Part shown: piece after piece, positions 1-10,960 of the stretch | Numbering within the stretch: the first letter of the stretch is position 1 | Layout of the letters: every line of letters begins with the position of its first letter | Assembly: GCA_028551475.1 (NCBI GenBank) | Contig: CM052354.1 | Location: forward strand, 30,589,258-30,653,257 | From: Casuarina equisetifolia | Taxonomy: Eukaryota; Streptophyta; Magnoliopsida; Fagales; Casuarinaceae | Length of the DNA stretch: 64,000 nucleotides | Reading direction: 5' to 3' | Translations under genes and position numbers: made by a program | Notes under the pieces: model-generated | Database searches by the model: none | What the model was told of the DNA's origin: nothing | What the model saw: the letters and a program-made list of their open reading frames with translations, nothing else

Positions 1-386
1 TGACCATCCGCAGTAAACTTCAACGTTCAAGTTCGTCATATGCGAACTTGTCAGCCATACTTTTGACAAATAACTATCTATTGAACACTGTCAAGAAGTA
101 GTTTACATCTAAGTTTCCGATATAGTACATCTGTGTTTATAAATGTATACATGTTATTTATTTAGCTCCCGTTGCACCTAGAAGTTTCTGATATATTTAG
201 CTCTCAACCCCCAAGAAAGATTTCAGGTTCTACCATGGATTAAGAGATTAAAAAAAAATTCAACCCTAAGACTACAGAATTTGGACAAACTTTTAATTCT
301 TCAAGAGATTTACAAGTAAACAGCTGCATGGTACAAAGCAAATTTCTATGTTTTTAGGCTGTAAAGATAAAAGGACAAAGAAAAAC

Positions 387-3300
387 CTCTGGAGGAGTAT
401 TCTTGAGCATTGTCATTAGTGTGCCAGAAATTGAATTTGAAAAACGAGGGCCAATGCCAACATACTCCAGTAACCTGTATAAATTGATTAAGGTAAAAAT
501 GACTCAAAATTAATCACTTAATCTTGAAAAACTTCATTAGAGTCAAATCAACTGGTTTACCTTTCAATATCATCAAGAATGATGATGCTTAGAGGTGACT
601 TGTATGCATCCTCAAATACCTATCAAAAGAGTACAATTTTGAGTAAAGCTTTATAACTTTCCTGCGCCATCATCTATGAATATAATACCTAGATTCACCA
701 AGTCTTAATGCAATAAGTGATTCTCAATATAACTTGGCTTGGATATTTGCCACCTCCAGTTTAGATCAGTATCTAATTCTTCCTAACAAAGGAAAAAAGA
801 AAATTTAAAAAAAAAAAAACAAAAATCTAAGGAGGACAGACTCAAGAATGGTTCTAAAACTTATTATTGACCAAACCTTGATAATTAGTTCACACTTGGC
901 GCTGTCACTAAGTCCAAGCAGCATCCGAGGTGAGACCTAACCAAATGTAGAATGCAAAGATTAGATAACATATGGAAGAGACTCTAATGTCTGGAAAATA
1001 AATAGATATAATATCCAAAAATATAGGTCAGGTAGCTCACCATCTTGACATATGGAAAATCACTGTCAATGCCAATGGTAGCTGCTAAAGCAGTCTTTCC
1101 ACTGCCCAAAATAATCAAGAATTAAAAAGCTGCCGTTATCAAAGTCATTTAAACAGAAACACAATGCATTACCTTCCACTAGGGCCTTCCAGAAGGCAAG
1201 TAACAAGTGAACTTCTTTCACTCACTCTAACTTGCTCCACAAGTTGCATAAGCTTTTCATAGACGTGCTTATTTCCATCACCACCGTCAACCATGCCAAA
1301 ACGTCTGGAAAACATGTTAGTAAAGAGGATTTGGCTACCAGCATAAATAAAATACCATGTGTTTCCAAACGTTTTTGGTAGACAACTACCCAAAATATGG
1401 CACATATAAGACAAAATCACACAGCTTTTAAAGAGTTTAAGAAGACTATATAATATCTTGAACTTAAAATTGAAAAATTGGAAGCAACTTAAGAATATAG
1501 TATAAGCTCAACTGTGTCAAAAGCTAAAAGATATTTAAATTTCCAAACAGTTATCAGGTTTAGCTAGACGTGTACCTGCACCGTTCAAGATCATCAGTGG
1601 AGGCTCCAAAAGTAGGTTTTATTTCTTGAAGCGCATGCACAAAATCGTCCATTGTAACCTTAATATTCTCTTCATCCACTGTTTGCGTAAGGTCATCCTC
1701 ACTTAATAGTCTATTCAAAGCAAAAGATACAGCACTTCTTACAACACCTTCAAGTTCGGCACCACTGAAGTTTTTTGTACGAGCAGCTGCACTCACAAAT
1801 ATAATAAATAAGATGCATCACAGCCTTCATATTTACCGTAATTCATCCCAAAGCATGGTCAATTATCAAAGGTCGACAGTGCCCATACAATCATCAGAAA
1901 GAAAACCTGGTAGTAATTCACTCAGACTATCAAGGTGATCGGTTTAGAAGATTTTGAAACTCAAAGAAGAGTTAAAAGAATTACATCCTCAACCATTGGT
2001 TGTAACAAAGCAAATCAAGAAAGGTTTGACTATATGAGTAATGGAATTAATAATAGAATTAGAAAATTCATCTAAGCAAATAGACCTCGTGTTTGAATTC
2101 TCTGCTATAGTATAAATTCTTTGCTAAATCCAATCCAAACATATCACATCCAAAAAAAAGTTCTAGTATAAATTCTTTGCTAAATCTAATCTCAGGCAGA
2201 AAATTCGACATTTGATGGTGACTTCAGCAAAGCCGTAGATGAATAAGTATATCTCAAAAGCATATATCATGATTGCACATACCAAGCTCTTGAAGGTTCA
2301 CATCGGGAGCAAGAAATGAATTCTCTTTCATCTTATTGGTGTGAATTTGAAGAATTTGAAATCGACCATTTTCATCAGGAAGGCCTACCTCAATCTGAAC
2401 CTCCAAACGTCCTGGCCTGCACACCAAGAATAAAAAAATAGAAGAGTTACTATGGCAGACCTGACCACTATGACCTGCAGTGCATCAACATTAAGTAAGA
2501 ATTGCTATTCGTGCTTTTCACTACATAAACTCCACGTTTGCAGTAGACAGAGTTAAATGAAGAGAGATAGAGAGAGAGCAGGAGATAGAAAGAAACCTCA
2601 AAAGTGCTTCATCAAGCAAGTCTTTTCTGTTGGTCATACCGATCAGCAAAACATTGTTCAGGGAGTCCACACCATCTATCTGAAAAGCAAGTCCTTTCTA
2701 AGCATTGACAGCAGCACAGCAAAACTTCTACTGATTTTGTGGGATTTGAAAAGCTCTTAAGATCTCTCAACTAACCTTTGTGAGAAGCTGGTTAACAATA
2801 CCATCATGAACTCCTGTACCATCTCTAGTCGATCCTCTTGACTGCACATGTAAAACAACAATATCTATTATGCTCATTCCACTGCTTAAAAAGCTTGGAA
2901 CACACAATCACTAGACTTTAAATCCCATATGTGAGAATCTTTTCGTCAACATATCAAACCCATGCCTGTCTCAGACGGAAATCTAAGTTGATGTCGTCAA
3001 TGAGTGCTAGTGTTAAACTCTGAACAATACTCAAAATAATGTGTGCTTAAAGAGGTCAAGAAATAGACATGGAAACAGATAGAAACATGATACGAAACAA
3101 ATATACATGAGCAACATGCCAGATTATGTCTAAATGCCGCCACTCCTCGAAATCTCTCGATACAATAATCTACAGATAATTCCTTCACTTGGGGTTTGAA
3201 TTCTCGAACTGGTCACTATCATTTATTAGGAAAACAAAAAGAAATACTAATGATATATAGGAGGATGGAGAATGTCAAGATACTGAAAAATTATGCTACT

Positions 3301-6300
3301 GCTCAGAAGCAAAAAATTGGCCCCACTATCAATCACCCTTGTATGAAACAGGTAGCACTAACATAGAGTGAAAGAACAACATACCTTACAAATAGCATCA
3401 ATTTCGTCAAAGATTATAACGTGCAGATCGCTATCATCCCCTGAAAGGAAAAGAACAAAGTGTTTTAAGTGATCATCAAAAGACGTGATGCAAATACACC
3501 CCATTGGAATGTCTCCCTTACCCCGTGTTGTTTGATCATTCTCAGCATCTGAAAAAAGATCTCTAACATTCTTTTCAGTTTCACCAACGAATTTGCTCAA
3601 CACCTCAGGGCCATTAACAATCTAGGACAATTCACCAAAAGAGTGGAGAAATGAAAAATAGGTTCCATCAATTGCTAGCATAGATTTGCAGCATCTCATA
3701 CAATTTGAACCACGAAAAGAGAATCATAACCCATCCCTATTATGGACGTTACTCAAGCAATGTTTAACGGCTTTGGAATATTAAGATGTGCCTAGCAAGC
3801 TTCCAAAAATTGAAGAACATTAAGATATGCTTCCATGCCAATTGAGATGCAGAAATCGTCCGTCAATATTAAAATTTCAGACATGACAAACCCAAAAGTG
3901 CACAAGGGGGACAACTACTAGGTTACAGTTTGAAGGGATATCGAAATAGAGAAAAACTACCTATATCTCATATAGGACCTGTCTTAATGAGATTTTGTTA
4001 GTCAATCATGTGCTTAGAAGCATTTTCTACTCACCATAACACAAGAAACTCCAAAAAGAGTGGGTTTCATCATATTCCGATCAAGGCTGGGATTAATTTT
4101 GCATGCCTTCACAAGACGTTGTCCATTCCGGACACTTAAAAGAGAACTTTTATCATTAAATCACATTCAGAATACTTTTAAACATTTGATAATTTTTTTC
4201 AGGAATGCTGAATTTGAAGTCCACTGTTTTACCACCTAACTTAGAGATAGCCAATATTCTAACTTCATTCTAGATTCGGTATCATTCATTAGATGTATCT
4301 TTGGAAACTTCAAACTGCAGTCACAAACTGGTCTATAAACAGAAAGAAGCTTCTAATTGTAAGAAGCTTCTGGTTTATAGAGCTAATCTTTTTCTTTTTC
4401 AACCAAATGAAAGCATAATATAACATTCTTTGACTTAAAACTGTTGATCCATAAGAAAAGAGAGCAAACAACTTATTTCTAAAGATGGAAGATGATATGT
4501 AGTTGTTAGTCTCAAACGGCTAGATATTTCACCTAGGCTTTAAAAAGTGAAGATATACAGAAAAATAAATAAATAAACCATTCCCAAACCTTTGGTTCCC
4601 GCCCATTCAGCATTTTGCCAATTTGACGAGCAATAAGGGTTTTGCCAGTACCAGGAGGACCATGAAGCAGCATGCCTTTCACATGCTTAATCCCCAATCT
4701 GAAAGTTCAAGAGATTCCTAAATAAGAGTATGTACTCAGACAAAACTTATAATCAGGAGAAAAAGAAAAAAAGAAACGTCAATAATATTACTTATTTGTC
4801 ACATGTGGAGGGTAGACACGAGAAGCAAAGGCTCTTCGAAATATTTCTGCAAACTCGGCACTTAGCCCACCTATACCAAGTTTTTGGAGATTAAACTCCT
4901 TTTGCTTGAAAATGTTGCTACTGGCTGCTTCACGCTGATTGACAATCTGCAAATCGAAGTATAAGTTAATGAATTTAATGTTTGAGACAAAACTGATCAA
5001 ACTACAATTATGATTACCAAGTCTAATACAAAGGTTCCATATAGATAGTTATTGTGTTTAATTGATCAGTTCCTGTTCAATAAAGGAGCAAGAAGGGAAA
5101 AAAAAAATTAAGGGAGATGCAAGTGCAAGTTTCTCACTGCAGCCCATCCATCGCTACCATAAGGAGCATAAAAATTGAAGTGTGCAATCCATCCACTTAG
5201 GTAATATCATTTCTGCTTTATACAACCCATAAGTCATGATATACTTTGTCATGACAATCACATAAATATTAAAAAGTTCAATACCATTATGCATGTAGCC
5301 AGGTTCTTCACGTTTCTATCTTTAACTTTTGAATGGCAAAGGATCAACATTACTAAAAGCAGCCACCATGATCCAGCTAAGAGGACTAAAAGACAGAAAC
5401 AAAACCTTTATTCCACTCCCATTTGCTGTTTCAAAGACAATGTATGTATCACTTGAAATCATCCCTCTCTCAAGAGCATTGGAGCTCGGTTGGCCATCAA
5501 CAACAGCTTGATTGACAGTGAAAACATAATTATTTCCATGATACTCAAATGCCACTTTTTGCCCTGTTGTCATCACCTGCATACAACAAGAGCAATAATC
5601 CATAGCTTGAACTAAAATCTCTAGAAAAATACATGCAAAAAATAAGAAGAAGAACCCATAATACACCAGAACATGATTACAAGTCCCATGTGTGCTCTAA
5701 TCAAGAAGAAAAGTGTATTATGACAAAAAAAAATTCATTTTTCGATTTTTTCTTTTCATCTCACTCTCTTCTCTATTTGAAGTAGAAGCGTTCTATATCC
5801 GATAGAAAATACACAGAGCTATTCCATAATTCTTCCCATGTACCCTATTCAGTGTTTTCCCTCTTATTCTACTTGTAACCTTTTTAGTTTGAACAAAATA
5901 TTCTTCCGTACTACCACTGTTGGTGGTCTCCATTGTACATGAACACACCATCTTTAAGAACCCTCCTCCTTCAATGATCAAACCATCTTTAAGAAACCTC
6001 ATTCTTCCACAAAAAAATGCAAATCCTCAATCTCTTACCTTTTGATGTTATCTTATTCTATGGTTTGCAATATTGTTTTCCCATGCTCGCCACTACATCC
6101 TCATTTCAGCCAGTTGTATAACATCACCTTGTCTGCTGACTTCCAATACTTTTTTGAATGTACAAATGAAAAGCATCTCATTCTGATCAACTTAATAAAT
6201 TATCTTAGTGGCGTTGGCAATCAACAAATCGATAAATAATCTCACTAGGCAGCACCAAACACATGGAGCACATCAAAAAGTATGGCTCTACCTGGTTGAT

Positions 6301-7147
6301 AAATCTCTTTTTAAGTTGGTTAGACAGAAGGACAGCATCAACCTTGGCCAAAGAAAAGGGAAACAAAATCACATCTTTGAACATAAAGTTCTCACAGAAG
6401 CTAAATTAAGGTAAAGAAAAATTGCCAAATTCCATATACCTGTTCGTTTTTGTTTTTCTTATTCACAAACTCCAACTCAAGTCTAATCAACACCAGTTCA
6501 AAACTTTCCGGCGGAAAAAATCTTTGAAAACAACCACAACAAAATTAGAAGAGAAAAGATGAAAATCAAAAGACAAACACAAGTTGGCATTAATTACCTC
6601 CTAACACCAATCGTATCGCCGGAGGATACTCTAGCATGGCGGCGCTGAATCGCATTAAGTGCAATATGACCACCAGGAACGCTCTCATGAGCAGTGTATC
6701 TAGTTAAGGCCACCAAAACAACAACAAATTGTTGATCCAATTGACTGTCATTCTGAACTTTCTAACAAATCAAATCTCATAATATGAAAGAATGAGTGAC
6801 CATACTCACATCCTTAATTAAAGTTATAAATCTTGATGAGCATTGTACCTATAGGTAATTAGATGCTTAAACACACATCAAAGCATCATTACAAGGCCTA
6901 ACTAATAGATTTTCTTAAACTAATAAGTCAATTTTAGTTGAACATAGGGAATGAAAAGATCAATAGAATTTGTAAAAGGATATTAGACAGATAAAACGAA
7001 AGACTCCTCAATGGAAGCGAGAAAATGGTCGTCGGTGGTGAAGTGGAGGATGTCGGCATGCGAGCAGTATGCATGATTCGTGTACGTTAGCTCCGTCTTT
7101 GGCGTGGTCGTCACGATCATGCTGGCCGGAGCGGAGGACGAGATCAT
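387..7147 (-). CDS. NSF: NSF copy 1 (vesicle-fusing ATPase), 3' part beyond the window edge
   Basis: NSF is a hexameric AAA+ ATPase that, with alpha-SNAP, disassembles SNARE complexes after membrane fusion. Exons seen on the minus strand: 6984-7147, 6598-6693, 6440-6521, 6292-6342, 5406-5576, 4792-4946, 4590-4698, 3522-3621, 3385-3440, 2776-2841, 2597-2679, 2283-2416, 1576-1786, 1173-1304, 1041-1101, 877-936, 561-619, 387-474. Phases join without a stop. The D1 domain shows Walker A GPPGTGKT, Walker B VIIFDEID and the second region of homology [16 protein letters not shown]2 shows GPSGSGKT and IIILDDIER. By comparison with copy 2, three C-terminal exons lie left of base 1. The start ATG at 7147 has an in-frame stop four codons upstream and matches the start of copy 2. 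The N-domain differs clearly from copy 2 in exon 1. The first intron looks U12-type. I see no disabling change, so copy 1 may be functional. Confidence 0.9.
6694..6983 (-). other. Putative U12-type AT-AC first intron of NSF copy 1
   Basis: No GT-AG pair joins exon 1 to exon 2 in frame. Read on the minus strand, exon 1 is followed at once by ATATCCTTTT, the U12 5' splice-site consensus. The intron ends in AC, and CCTTAAC, the U12 branch-point motif, lies about ten bases before that end (6703-6709). Splicing there gives SVYAHESV, which lines up residue for residue with the Arabidopsis NSF segment SLCGHGSI as I recall it. The same three signals occur in copy 2. Confidence 0.85.
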
Positions 7148-7600
7148 GCTGGTAGCTTAGGCGCGAAGAAAAAGATGGAGGTGAAGCGAGGTTTAGCAGG
7201 AGCGGGAAACGTTAAATGCTGTAAGGTGGTGGTTCTTTCTTTTATAATTAACTATTAACGTTTATAATAAATAGGTTTATGTTTTAATGATTATGAGACC
7301 AAAGATCATGCTGGTTGCTTAGATGTGAAGCAAAACATAGAGGAAAAGATTAGTAGGAGAAGAAAACGTTCAAATGCTGTACATGGCAGTTCCTTCTTTT
7401 ATAGTAAATATCATGTTAATAATAAATATTTTTCCTTTTTAATGATTATGAAACCAGAGATCATGCTGGTTGCTTAGGTGCGAAGCAAAAGATGGAGGTG
7501 AAGCAAGGATAAGCAGGAGAGGCTGGGAAAACGGAGTGTTCTTAAATTTTTCATTGGTATATAAGGCAAGTTATTCGAAAACTCTTACTTATCGGAGCAA
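7145..7600. repeat. About 2.5 tandem copies of a ~155-160 bp unit overlapping the NSF copy 1 start and promoter
   Basis: The marker CATGCTGGT(A/T)GCTTAG recurs at 7145, 7307 and 7462, spacing about 162 and 155 bp. Each unit continues with a GAAG(C/A)AAAA block, a TTCTTTTATA block and TTTTAATGATTATGA(G/A)ACC. The first unit begins inside exon 1 of NSF copy 1, so the repeat makes up its proximal promoter. A fourth diverged unit lies at about 9560-9755, attached to an exon 1 remnant. Confidence 0.75.
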
Positions 7601-9180
7601 TTTCGATCTCTTTTGAAAAAAGAAATCTGCAACAATGAAAATTGATTGAGATAAACTAATTATAGTTCTTTATGACGCAAACCTTCTAACAACTTTTTTC
7701 TTTTCTTATAAACAAAAATTTACTCAAAATCGTTGAGAGAGATAATTATAGTTGAAAATATTTTTCCCAAATACTTCCTATTAGGGTTTTTAGATTCCAG
7801 ATACTGACTAGACAAGATGAAATTAATCTGAAAATCCAATATCACTCGGATTCAGTATTACAATAACCGCTCACTGACACAACAAATGAAGCAGGATGCA
7901 GCAATTTTTGCGGCGAGAGGAGTAGACGCAATAGAGAAGCCCAAAGAAAAGGGTCGGAAACGGCGGCTTTTCCATCATTTTGGCATTCTACGTCACCGTT
8001 TTGGTGAGTGGAACTTACCCATAATAATAATTTGAAAAAAAAAAAAATACTCAAGCCTTTGAGAGGTTGGGGTCCGTAGTCCTCCCTTCGTCTTCTCCTT
8101 CTCGGTAAATTAAAAATTATTAAAAATATTAACCTATTAAACAAATTGGAAATCTATCTCTTTTTATACAAGTTTTTTAAATAAAAAAAATAAAAAAAAA
8201 AATCAAGCCTTTGACATCCTAAGTGTCAAAAATTTAGTGGAAGGCTTAGTCCAATAAAGAGAATTGATGACATTTATTCTATATTAAATGTGAATTAAAG
8301 AATCTTGATGCTTATGAGAGACTTTATTACTTCTCGCCTTTTAAATTGAAACCTTCCTCTAATGGGAAGCGACGGTATTATTCGAGCAATCTCTCTGTCT
8401 TTCATCTAACGATCATTGGTCTTTGGTGACACGTTTTATGTAGAGGTAGAGCAATATGCACGGCCTCTTTTCTTCTAATATGTTGAGATTAGCAGCTGGA
8501 AGTGGAATTATCATGGTTAAGATTAACAATGTGAGACTTCATGTAAACGAGGTCATAAATTATTCGTATTCCTAGGGTTTCAGAGAGATGCAATTTTATA
8601 ATGCAGTGAACACATAGCCTGTGCTCGAATGGCGTATTGTATGGCTTTTGTAGTTTCCTGGCTAGAGATAGGAGCAGCCTAGTAAACCAAATTGCATTTG
8701 ACGGATTAAGCAAATTATTCGGGAACCCGATTTGAGAATCAATTGAGCGCGAGGCCGTTAGGCAACACAGCAAGAAAACTCCAAACTCAAATGAACAAGA
8801 TATGGTAAAAGTTGAGAGGGGGAACATAAATCAATACGGTGAAGAAAACGATAGACTTGAAAGAGTAAAGAGTCAAGTGGTAAAATGAAATAAAAGAAGT
8901 CCCAAGAGGAGTATAGGTGAGGAGAATAGCACTAGTAACAAGTTTAGTGTCTTGATGAATAATTTTCAGGATACGAGTGAAAAAGGCTGTAATGACAATG
9001 TAAGATTTGAAGGAGAAAATATTAAACCATAAATGATCATATTCTCATAGATTATAAAGTGCATGAATAAAAGCCTCAAACAAAAAAGAGGTACGGAATG
9101 TTATCAAGAATACAAAAGCTGATATTGCTATCATGTTATAACACAAAATAAAAGAGATAAAGTATAATAGGTGGTAGAGG
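7601..9180. other. Intergenic AT-rich DNA between the NSF copies, no convincing gene
   Basis: Short open frames here have no recognisable motifs. A GC-richer patch at about 7880-8010 contains an open frame without family resemblance. The segment at about 8755-8825 weakly resembles DNA just downstream of the NSF copy 2 stop (about 10800-10870; shared core CTCAAATGAACAAGA). It may be part of the decayed third NSF copy. Confidence 0.4.
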
Positions 9181-9755
9181 CTGATTCATGATTTAGGTAA
9201 TTGGAGTCATTCCGATGAAAAGGGCGAAAATATTGCCATAGAACCATCTTTTTCTCCGATTACAAGGCATTACTTCCAAGACCGACCGATTACCACAAAC
9301 CTTTTTCCTTTTGAAAAAAGGGCTAAAATATTGCCAATTCAAAATGCTAAGATACCAAGAATAAAAAATTCGATTCCCATAGTAGCATTCTCAAGTTCTA
9401 TAACTCTGTCCAGTGATATGCAAGTGTCATAAGTCCAAGACACGAAAAGAACAGCGCAGTGTAGTTAGCTCCGTCGTCGGCGTGGTCGTCGCGATAATGC
9501 TGGCCGGAGCAGAGGATGAAGGCATAACTCGATTAATTCGGGGCTGGTCGAGATATCTGGATGCTGGTTTCTTGTGAAGCAAAGCATTAGTAAGAGAGGG
9601 AAACGTTTAAATATTGTACGTGGCTGTTCTTTCTTTTATACTTAATTATTAATGTTAAAAATAAATAGGTTTACCTTTTAATGATTATGAAACCAAAATC
9701 ACATAATTGGCATATGATGCAAGTTATTCGAAAACTCTTTATCACGGAGGCAGCT
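9180..9755 (-). pseudogene. Rearranged remnant of a third NSF copy
   Basis: Two NSF-derived blocks sit side by side. The segment 9250-9460 matches the intron downstream of exon 19 of copy 2 (about 12125-12325), sharing TTACAAGGCATTACT and GATAGTAGCATTC-like runs. The segment 9463-9540 matches the start of copy 1 exon 1, reading CCGGCCAGCAT then ACGACCACGCC on the minus strand. It is followed by one promoter repeat unit to about 9755. The start codon and most of the gene are gone. I infer unequal exchange followed by deletion. Confidence 0.65.
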
Positions 9756-10790
9756 TCTTTCTGTCACGATCCATCCACATATAAGAGTTGAAAACTAAAT
9801 CAAAATCGAGACAATATCCCCTAGCATAACTCATACATCGTCGTAAACTAGTAAAGTAAACGGAAAAAATGAAAGAGACAGGCCAGTTTTCCCGATCGAC
9901 GGACGAAACGTAGGTCTGCTTTTCAAAGTTCGCCGCCAGAGTATTCATCACCGTCCTCTCCGGTGCCACAGGCGCTGAGCCCCTTTGATCTTTTCTGCGA
10001 ATGAAAACTTGATGGGGGAGGAGGTCCGTTTACCTGTTTGCCTTCAAATTCTATTTAAACCAAAAAGACCTTCCTCGAACATGGTGTTACAAAATCTTCA
10101 TTGAAAATTGTTTTGTTACGCAGCAGTAATGAAGTTTTAGAGCTAACCTAATTGGTGTAATGGACTCATTATCCAACAGGTCGGATTATCCATGCAAGAG
10201 AGTTGGGGGAAGCCACTTCAATGGACCTTTCAAGAATAAAGCCTTAGAGCCTAAGTTGTGCCCATTACAGGCCCATTTGATTCTCGAAAATGTGTTGTTA
10301 GCAGCTCAATACACCCATTGATAGGCAGGCTAATTTTATTGATTGTTATCAAACGTGGTTTTGGAGTAGGTTGAATTTGGGTTAATTTAGCAAACTAAGT
10401 CACAATAATACACATCCGTTTTGTCAATCATGGGCAAGAACAAAATGCTTCATAAATACGGGAAGTTTGGAAATTGTCCAAACTCGAGCCCCACATTTTA
10501 GCAATGTCACTGTGTTCAACCAATTACTAAGCAAGCCTTTCCTTTTACAAGTCCTCATGACCAATTAGAATTCTTCAAAATAATGGACACAGTGTAAGAA
10601 TCTGGTTTTAGATACCAACCATGGATAGTAGGAATGCCCAATAGTACAATGAGGTGATTGTTTTTTACCACAACTGAATGAACACTGACCAAGAAAAAAA
10701 AACAGTGGCAAAACCATATGGAAAATCCCTCCATCAGAAAATAGAATCTCAACTTATCACCATATTACGAACCTGACTCTAGAACTACTA
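9756..10790. other. Intergenic DNA 3' of NSF copy 2, no gene seen
   Basis: AT-rich sequence. The open frame 9742-9969 on the minus strand has no recognisable family and no clear coding signature. The part nearest 10960 probably contains the NSF copy 2 3'-UTR. Confidence 0.4.
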
Positions 10791-10960
10791 ATTAAGAGGC
10801 TGCAAGGCACCATGGAAAGAAAACCCCATACTCAAATGAACAAGAAACAGGAATAGGTCAGAGAGGGACTTCAAAGATTGCAGCGAAAAAAATGATGGAT
10901 TTACAGAAAATAAGGGTGAGGTTTCTGGTTTATATTTCTGAAGAACAAATTGTGCAGGAA

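Noticed and set aside
5329-5511. Plus-strand open frames opposite NSF exons (also 18666-18848)
   Set aside because: They are shadows of minus-strand NSF exon sequence and repeat identically because of the duplication.
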